From Pholiota molesta (Eukaryota > Basidiomycota > Agaricomycetes > Agaricales > Strophariaceae), in NCBI GenBank assembly GCA_014925825.1, contig JACGCK010000048.1, forward strand, positions 124,001 through 188,000: a DNA stretch of 64,000 bases, given 5' to 3'. Shown here piece after piece: positions 57,010-64,000 of the stretch (positions are counted from its first letter, which is position 1; the number at the start of each line of letters is the position of its first letter). Both the position numbers and the translations under genes were made by a program. The notes under the pieces were generated by a model, which worked only from the letters and a program-made list of their open reading frames with translations, ran no database searches and was not told the origin of the DNA.

Positions 57010-59042
57010 ATGGACGCGCTTTTCTTGCCTCTGGCCAACGCTCTCGGCGCCAGTGTCGACCAAATCAAGGTATGAAAGTCGCCCCACATCACCGTATTGA
57101 CACACAACTCACCTGTAGAACGCATTTTGCAGCTCATATCATGTCTTCTGATCGCATACCCCCTTGGAAGTCTCTTCGTCCGCGTCCCAACAACACAGCC
57201 AGCCCTACGTCATCTCTTCAGCATTGTCGTCGCTATACTCTTCTTCTTCCCCGTTCTGAAGATTTACAGCGCGTTCTTCCAGTTGCTCGCAAGCATCCTG
57301 GCCACTTACTTCATTGCGAAGTATGACAAGGGTTCCAAAATGCCATGGATTGTTTTTGTGTATGTTCCTATATTGCCTCGGCTACTGACAGGGGGCTAAT
57401 CCTGGCATTCGATATTCTAGCGTCGTCATGGGGCACTTGACTGTCAAGTGAGATATCTTGCATTCAATAGTTCTCCCTGAAGCTAATCTCTTTCGGTTTT
57501 CAGCCATGTGATTCGCGCAATCTACGGAACCAGCTATGAGACTATGGAAGTGACGGGACCTCAAATGGTGCTCACCATGAAATTGACTACCTTTGCGTGG
57601 AACGTTTATGATGGACGCCGAAAGGAAGAGGTCAGTCAAGCCTTTTTCTGTCCCATGAGTATACTCTAATCCTTTTCTCCGCCATATAGGACTTGGACAA
57701 ATGGCAACTTTCAAAACGCATCACTAAATACCCTTCCCTTCTTGAGTTCCTCGGATATTCGTGAGTTCGACCATCGTCTTCAACTATTCAAGTATCTCAA
57801 TATTCTCGCATAGTTTTTACTTCCCCGGTATTCTCGTCGGTCCTTACCTTGATTATCCGGAGTATATGGAGCTCATCAACGAGACCATGTTCCAACACGC
57901 CCATGTGAAAGCTACCCTCAAGAAAGGACATAGACTCCCTCCTGGCCGCAAACGCGCCGCATACTCCAAGATGTTCATGGGTCTTGTCTACCTTGGCGCA
58001 TTTGTTGTGCTTGGCGGCAAGTATAACTACGGCATATCTTTGAAGGATGATTTCGTCAAGATGAGCCTTTTGAAGCGGTACGTTATTTTTTGTGTTAAAG
58101 TATGAACCTCTCGTTTATTTTGTTTAGAATTGCCCTTTTCCAACTGTGTGGACCTATCGAGCGCGCTAAGTACTACGCCATCTGGACCTTGACTGAGGTA
58201 TGCGTTATCGGATGGTCACTATTGGTATCTATACTTATTACTATACCCAGGGTGCCTCTATCCTCACTGGTCTCGGTTTCACGGATGTTGGTGCTCATGG
58301 AGAAGCTCATTGGGATGGTGCTGCCAACGTCAAAGTCTGGACAATTGAATTCCCACCCAACTTCAAGGTTCTGCTTGATTCATGGAACATGAAGACCAAC
58401 GTCTGGCTCCGTGAATGTATCTACAAGCGTGTTACGCCTAAGGGCAAGAAGCCCGGAAACATGAGCAGCATGATCACTTTCTTCACTAGTGCTTTCTGGG
58501 TACGTTGTTGACCTGTGATATGCCATTCTATCCCAATACTCATCCCACCTTTTCAGCATGGAATTGCCAGCGGATATTACCTCACTTTCCTCATGGGTGG
58601 CTTCATCACCGCCGCTGCCCGCCAGGCCCGCGCAAACTTCCGCCCGCTCATTGTTCCTCCCCCAGGCTCTTCTGCCAAGCCACCTCCTGCTATTGTCAAG
58701 CACATTTACGACCTCCTCGGCATTTTGGTCTCCATATTAATCCTCAACTACGCTGCTTCGCCTTTCATCATCCTTTCCGCACGCGATTCGATCACCACAT
58801 GGCAACGTCTGGGATGGTACGGGCACATCATCATCCTGGGCTCGCTCGTCTTCTTCTCTTTCGGTGGTAACAAGTACTTCCGCGCCCTGCAGAAGAAGAA
58901 GGGCGTCCTCCCACCGCCGCGGACTGCTGCTAAGCCTGCGAATGGGAGTGCGAACGGAAACGGAAGTGCCAATGGTACTCCTGTGTCTGAGAAGAACTTC
59001 ATTCTGCCTCCTTCGGTGGACAAGGTTATCCCTGCGCAATGA
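57010..59042 (+). CDS. ALE1: MBOAT lysophospholipid acyltransferase
   Basis: An integral ER-membrane enzyme that re-acylates lysophospholipids with acyl-CoA in phospholipid remodelling (Lands cycle). Exon 1 is MDALFLPLANALGASVDQIK (57010-57069); exon 2 starts at 57133 with LISCLLIAYPLGSLFVRVPT. Then come KMPWIVFV, the NHVIRAIYGTSYETMEVTGP block, MKLTTFAWNVYDGR, FLGYSFYFPGILVGPYLDYP, and DSWNMKTNVWLRECIYKRV with the catalytic Asn. MSSMITFFTSAFWHGIASGY holds the catalytic His. The C-terminus has two more helices and a Gly/Asn-rich cytosolic tail ending VDKVIPAQ. All key residues and joins are intact, and length (about 520 residues) is normal. Confidence 0.92.
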
Positions 59043-59709
59043 GCGCGCGAAAAATGATGTTGGCTGGGCTGCTGGGGTGTGGATTGCTGCCGCTGCTGCT
59101 TTGACGATGATCTAGATTGTTGGGAGGTGTGATGATGGTACGGGCTTGTGTGGGTGGGTGATTTGCTTGGTTGGAGAGGATGCTGCTCCCTCGTGGATGT
59201 TGTTGGATCTTAGAGGGTATATAGATTGCTTGGAGTTACTAGTTGCTCTGGAGAGAACGAGATCTTGCTTATATTTAGTTAATGATGCTCATTTGGTATT
59301 TAATGAATAATACGATACTCTCCCCGAATTTCTTAACGATCATTGACTTTCCTGGCTCGAATTACTTATTCTTCAAACAATCTTTGTGGATTCCACGGAG
59401 GTGAAAATTCTCATTCAAAGTTCGATGTGTGATGGCTAGCGTGACTCGTCGCTATAATTGTCACGGTGTCACATTTCGGCTAAATTTCTGTGCAACGCGG
59501 TCCGGGTTACAAACTTCCTACATCTTAACTCCAGCTATCTAGCTACATCTTGCGGTTGTCTTGCCTCTGCGGAACTGGCGCTCAAAATAGGGGTTTGCAT
59601 ATAGTAGGATATGACAAGGTTTCCATAATTTCTACCCAGTATGACTTCAATTTTTCTAATCCAATGCATATTGATCAAACCACAACGTCCCTCCCTTTCC
59701 CATCTAGAA
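59043..59709. other. Intergenic, nothing recognised
   Basis: The 3' flank of the acyltransferase and promoter region of the URB1-like gene. No repeat, RNA gene or exon chain was recognised. Confidence 0.5.
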
Positions 59710-62700
59710 ATGCCTGCTAAAGAATACCCCCACAAACGACCGCGCACAGAGGCCCCAAACAAAGGGAAGAAGTACACCAATGCAGCCGAGATACGCTTCG
59801 CCCTACGAGCGGACAATCAGGAAAGCCTGACTGAAGGTGAGCGCGAGCGCTTGTTCTTCTCGTTTGAAGCGCCCGTCTCAACGGCGATGATCCATAGCCC
59901 TCTCCACCCTCCGAAGTCAATTGGCTATCAAGTCCACGGAAGAAAAGATCGCGCCGCAGGATGAGAGACTCGAGTTGGTGAAGCAGTGGATGCAGAGCTC
60001 GCCTGGCGCCCATGATTTGTTTTCCGTGTGGGATAACGCGACTTTGGTGAGTCGCTCGGTGATTCTCATGCCAGAATGACATCCTTATAGTTATGCAGCG
60101 ACAATCCTCGCTCATTTCTCTCGTGGTTTCGATCCTGTCTTCCGTTCTAACACTTCTCTCGGCACATTACACCGACCACGCCCTAGGACAACCGATTATG
60201 AAGACTCTACTTGTCCCCTCGCGTCTACGCCAATTAAACTCGTATCTCGGTGGTTCAAACAATGAACTCGTCATCGTGGTTCTAAAACTCTACAACGTCA
60301 TGTCAAACTTCGCTGGTGGGCATGATAGGAAGGCGGTATTGGAAGGCTTCGGTTGGGAAATCAAGGTGAGAGCATCCCATTTTCCCGTCTTCACTTTTCT
60401 TATTCTCTTACCACAAACCCGCGAAAAAGTCGCTCCCAAAACTGTTGAATATGCGTAGAAAAACTCATGGAGAGAATGATACAACGGATCCCCTTTTACG
60501 CCCTGGTAAGTTTTCAGTATTACTCGTGATGTATTGTTAAATTCTTAACCTACTCCCAGACATTCGAACTCTCTACGTTTTACTCCTCCTGTCATTCGTG
60601 GATGCGGGAAGCTCCAGTCAGATCAAGACTGCATTTCTCGAACAGCATCGCGAAGCATTTCTGGCCATGTTCAAAGGCTTGGTGCACGACCACTACTCGC
60701 TGGCACGTAAGATTTTGGAAGTCTGTTGGGCTGGCATCTGGTCGGACGCGAAGGTCAAGCGAACACTGAAGGTTGGGCTATTCAACGAGACGACTCTCGG
60801 ACATGTGAGTTTTTAGCGACATCGTCTTATTTGAATCGATATCTGATGCATATATAGCTCTTTAAACTTTATGACCGCACGCAATCAGATGACGACGACG
60901 AAGACCATATTCCAGCGAACCTCGTGCATCATTTCCTATTGGCTATTTGCACTCGACCGGGAGTCGGTATCTGCTTCAAGGACCGAGGTTGGTATCCAAG
61001 AGAGATGGAAGGGGATGATCTCCTACCCAAGGAAGACGACGAAAGCGCACGAAAAGGCGGCAAGATATATAATAAGATCCTGGCCAACATTTTGAAGACA
61101 CTAAAAGTCAACGAAGATTCTCGGCAACAAGAACTCGCTCTCAAGATATTGTCTGCATGTCCGGAGCTCGTTGCGGGGTCAGTTTTATTGTTTATCAAGA
61201 ATTACCTTCGTCTTATCTTCTTATAGATACTGGTCAGCAGCAGCACTGACATTGGAACCTCGACTTTCTTCGAAATGGCTCGCGAATATCTCCGTGTTCG
61301 GCAACATCATCTCGCTTCCTGTCCCTTCATCCATGTTCTACATGCCCAATAGTCAGCTATATCAACCCACACCTCCTCCACTTACCACCATTATGGAAAA
61401 TATCCTACCATCAGTTGGTACCAAGACCAACTTTTCTAAAGGCCTCCAATCTCCTTCGGGGCTTGTGCAACATTGTACCGCTTTGGCCTTGGCGAGATGC
61501 CTCGTCAAATATCACAGCGTATGCGACCAGTTCCACAAAGTAGCGATGTCATTGGAGGAGAACGAGGAGGATGGGCAGTGGAACAAGAGGTGTCGAGAGC
61601 TCGAGAGAGAAGTGCGCCGCCGCGTACCCGAGTTCCAAGTTGTCATCGGTTTCTCCCAGCAGAAGCACACTGGGCCGCTGAACCAGGTCAACTCGACCAA
61701 AATCGCGTTGCTCGCGGAAACAGCACAACGGCTGCTCTGGTTATACCATCGGTGCCTGCCCGCCGTTGTCGCCGAGGCTCGATTCGATGTGGGCAAGTTG
61801 CTCCTCGCATTCTCCCAGGAATCTCACGCGGAATCTCAAAGCGATCTCGACGAAAATGATGAATCACCAAATACCGCATCTCGATTATATCGCGTCCAGA
61901 AACTGCATATCTTGAGCCTTTTGAAAGACAGCGATCAGTTCGTTTGGACTGGTAAAACAGGTACGTGACGCACGCGATCATCTGGAGTATTCAAAATTTA
62001 CGGTTGATTTCGTCCTGTTTTCAGCAGCATTACCTTACACGCCATTCCGTATCCTTCTGACCTCCCTGATCTCGACTCCTGTCCCTGCGATTCGTGCGGC
62101 TATCGCGTCTCTCCTACAACATATTCTCTCGAACAGTATCCTCTTCCAAGAAGATCCAAATGAACCGGACCTCTGGATCAAGGCTCTTCCAAAGCATCGC
62201 GTTGCTTTAACCGAAGCGGACGCCACTCTATTCCAAGGCGAGACGGAAGGCCTAATCGCGTTCCTTGACGACTGTGTTCAACGATGCTTGAAAACGCCGT
62301 ACCGCTACGTCGAGGCCTTGCACAGCGATCCAAACATCACGGGCACGAATGAGCACCGGCTGGACATGTATCCCAGTCCACTTTTGATGACCGTCATGGA
62401 GCAGCTCGACGCAAAAATGAACAACAAGTCGCTGGCGCCCTCGCATCTTTTGGGCGTCATATCGTTCATCCGCAAGATTCTTGTCAACCTCGCCAGCAAA
62501 ACCTCCGATCTACGTTTCCTGCGGGCATATGCTCGTAGGTTGGACGAGACGTTGCTCATGGAAAGACTGTCCCAAGCATCACCGACGTTCTTCACGAGCG
62601 TCCGACGAGAAGTGGATATACTTTATGCTAGTCTGTCGTTCGCGTCGTTCGCTCCCCCGATCACTACTAGCAGTACGTCAGAGATGGAAGGTCATCTGGC

Positions 62701-64000
62701 ATTGGCGGAGCGGACACCAATTCGTGAGTGATTTGTTCTCAAAACTTATATTTTGTCATGCCACTGACCGCATCTGCAAATAGCAAGTAGTAAACGCCTT
62801 CGCACTGTTGCTGCCTCCCAGCTGGTTGATTGGTTGCGAACGTTGAACCAGCCTCTGACCCCTATTGATTTGAGGCGATTGGTGGGTGTCGTTACCTCCC
62901 TGGATCCCTCGATGCTGCCTTCCATCGTCGAAAACCTGGTTCCTGGCCAAACAGATCTATGGGCTGCTTTCTACCTTGCTTCAAACTTCTCCGAATACCG
63001 GCGCTCGTGAGAATTATTTCCTGATTCGATTGACCCGCATCTAATGACATTGCACCTATTAGACTTACCTTTACCTGGCTGTATATTCATTCCGGTCTCA
63101 ATGAGATCATAAATGAGGAATGCCAAATTGCCTTGATCAATTCACTTCTCATGCAGAACCCAGCCCTCATAGACATTACTCGCGCCGTCTACCTCATTAT
63201 CCATCGTATTTCCGCCGCTCGCCAAGAAGAGGCCGCTTTGAAGAGCCATTTAACTCTTCTAGCGCGCTCAATCACCGCTTTAAAACCAATACTATCATCA
63301 ACTGATTTGAACGCCCTCAAAGAAATTGTTTTCGTCCAGCCAAGTGCCCTTAAGGATCTCCTGATGGCCCCGGCACCATCCAATGTTCTTGAAGGCAAGT
63401 CAGTATTGACGGTTTTCATCCTTCGGTTATCTTGACATCATTTTCTCTTTCTAGGAATAAAACTACTACTTGGCGCTGCAATTGAACCATCCTCAAAAGA
63501 TGATCGCAAGATCGTTTCTGGCATCAGTGATTACTGGTTCAACATTTTGAAAACGGGCCTCGACAACCAACCTCCAGTTTCAGTAAGTCGAAACAGAGGG
63601 CTTTTATTTACTAGAGAATTGATCATCGTCTCCTATTCTTAAAGGTGGATACCGCTTGCGCTTGGGTTAAGTATCTGGAATCCGATCAATTATTCGACCT
63701 CCTCGATTTCTTTGAAAAAGACTCTCGCAGTACGCTCAAAGCCTCAGCCTTACCCCCGATCAACGTCGTTCTGGATGCTCTATCTAACACGAGCGCCTTC
63801 GAATCTCAAGCAGAACAGGCTTTGATTCAGAGACTGCCTCAATTATTGTCTTTGAAATCAGTCCTGTCAGATTCTCACCTACTGGAACAAGTCATTGCAA
63901 TTGCTATCGAAGCATCGCTTCCGGTCAGCCTTGATGGGCATTCGCCTGTTTCTACATCCAGTCCTTCGGGTCTAATTACAATTATCAAACGTGCTGAGTC
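59710..64000 (+). CDS. URB1: Nucleolar pre-ribosomal-associated protein 1 (URB1/NPA1), 5' part
   Basis: A nucleolar scaffold of early 60S ribosome assembly. The gene runs off the right edge. It starts MPAKEYPHKRPRTEAPNKGK, a basic leader. Then come QWMQSSPGAHDLFSVWDN, LLSAHYTDHALGQPIMKTLL, and the family hallmark SLPKLLNMRRKTHG with PLLRPDIRTLYVLLLLSFVD. Further along are ILANILKTLKVNEDSRQQEL, LNQVNSTKIALLAETAQRLL and FLDDCVQRCLKTPYRYVEAL, in the Npa1 N-terminal alpha-solenoid. About ten introns of 50-75 nt were placed and the frames join cleanly. An in-frame ATG at 59641 would add 23 hydrophobic residues unlike the family, so 59710 is preferred. Confidence 0.88.

Noticed and set aside
1..64000. 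CRISPR arrays, operons, ribosome binding sites, riboswitches
   Set aside because: The DNA is eukaryotic with spliceosomal introns; no regular spacer-repeat array was seen.

Overview
The window is nuclear DNA of a basidiomycete fungus, most likely a mushroom-forming agaricomycete. Genes are dense and cut by many short introns (about 45-65 nt, GT-AG). The gene families fit that group: CYP63-like P450s, DUF6533-type and other seven-helix membrane proteins, F-box-like leucine-rich proteins, a HET-domain protein and a KDZ-type transposase. Both edges cut through genes. All protein calls come from reading motifs and exon joins by eye; no database was searched.

Region 1 (1-31 kb) is mostly core genome. 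In order it holds the 3' part of an NAD(P)-dependent epimerase; a foldback Tourist/Harbinger-like MITE; three intron-containing tRNA genes on the minus strand (Gly-GCC, Thr-UGU, Gly-GCC); uracil phosphoribosyltransferase; P450 number 1 (minus, last exon frame-disrupted); chaperonin subunit CCT2; a tandem pair of seven-helix membrane proteins, the second broken by a recent 485-bp transposon; a PMT1-type protein O-mannosyltransferase; a DUF6533-type membrane protein; an unrecognised small gene; a 14-helix MFS exporter; and class II fructose-bisphosphate aldolase.

Region 2 (31-56 kb) is accessory and rearranged. A PHO80-like cyclin (+) and an alpha/beta hydrolase (-) sit in the middle of what reads as a large, decayed inverted duplication. 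Going outward, each side carries a non-coding inverted match (36.2 / 41.4 kb), an F-box-like gene or its relic (42-43.6 kb intact; 35.4-35.8 kb broken), P450 sequence (intact gene at 44-46.3 kb; a lone 58-nt exon fragment at 31.9 kb) and one copy of a small secreted cysteine-rich cationic protein gene (31.0 kb + / 55.5 kb -). Three of the mirror pairs share one centre near 38.9 kb. The peptide pair is offset by about 8.6 kb, which matches the extra DNA in the right arm: a KDZ-type DNA transposon with a zinc-finger partner gene, plus a HET-domain gene. P450 number 2 (32.0-34.7 kb) breaks the mirror order.

Region 3 (57-64 kb) returns to core genome: an MBOAT lysophospholipid acyltransferase (ALE1-like) and the 5' part of the ribosome-biogenesis gene URB1/NPA1.

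The most interesting candidate is the paired gene for a 143-residue secreted protein. It has a signal peptide, an acidic pro-region, an arginine-rich core with six cysteines and an acidic tail. This looks like an antimicrobial-peptide or effector precursor, but its cysteine spacing fits no family I can name. Several apparent frameshifts (P450 number 1, the cyclin) are single-base deletions, two of them in C runs, so assembly error must be ruled out before calling pseudogenes.
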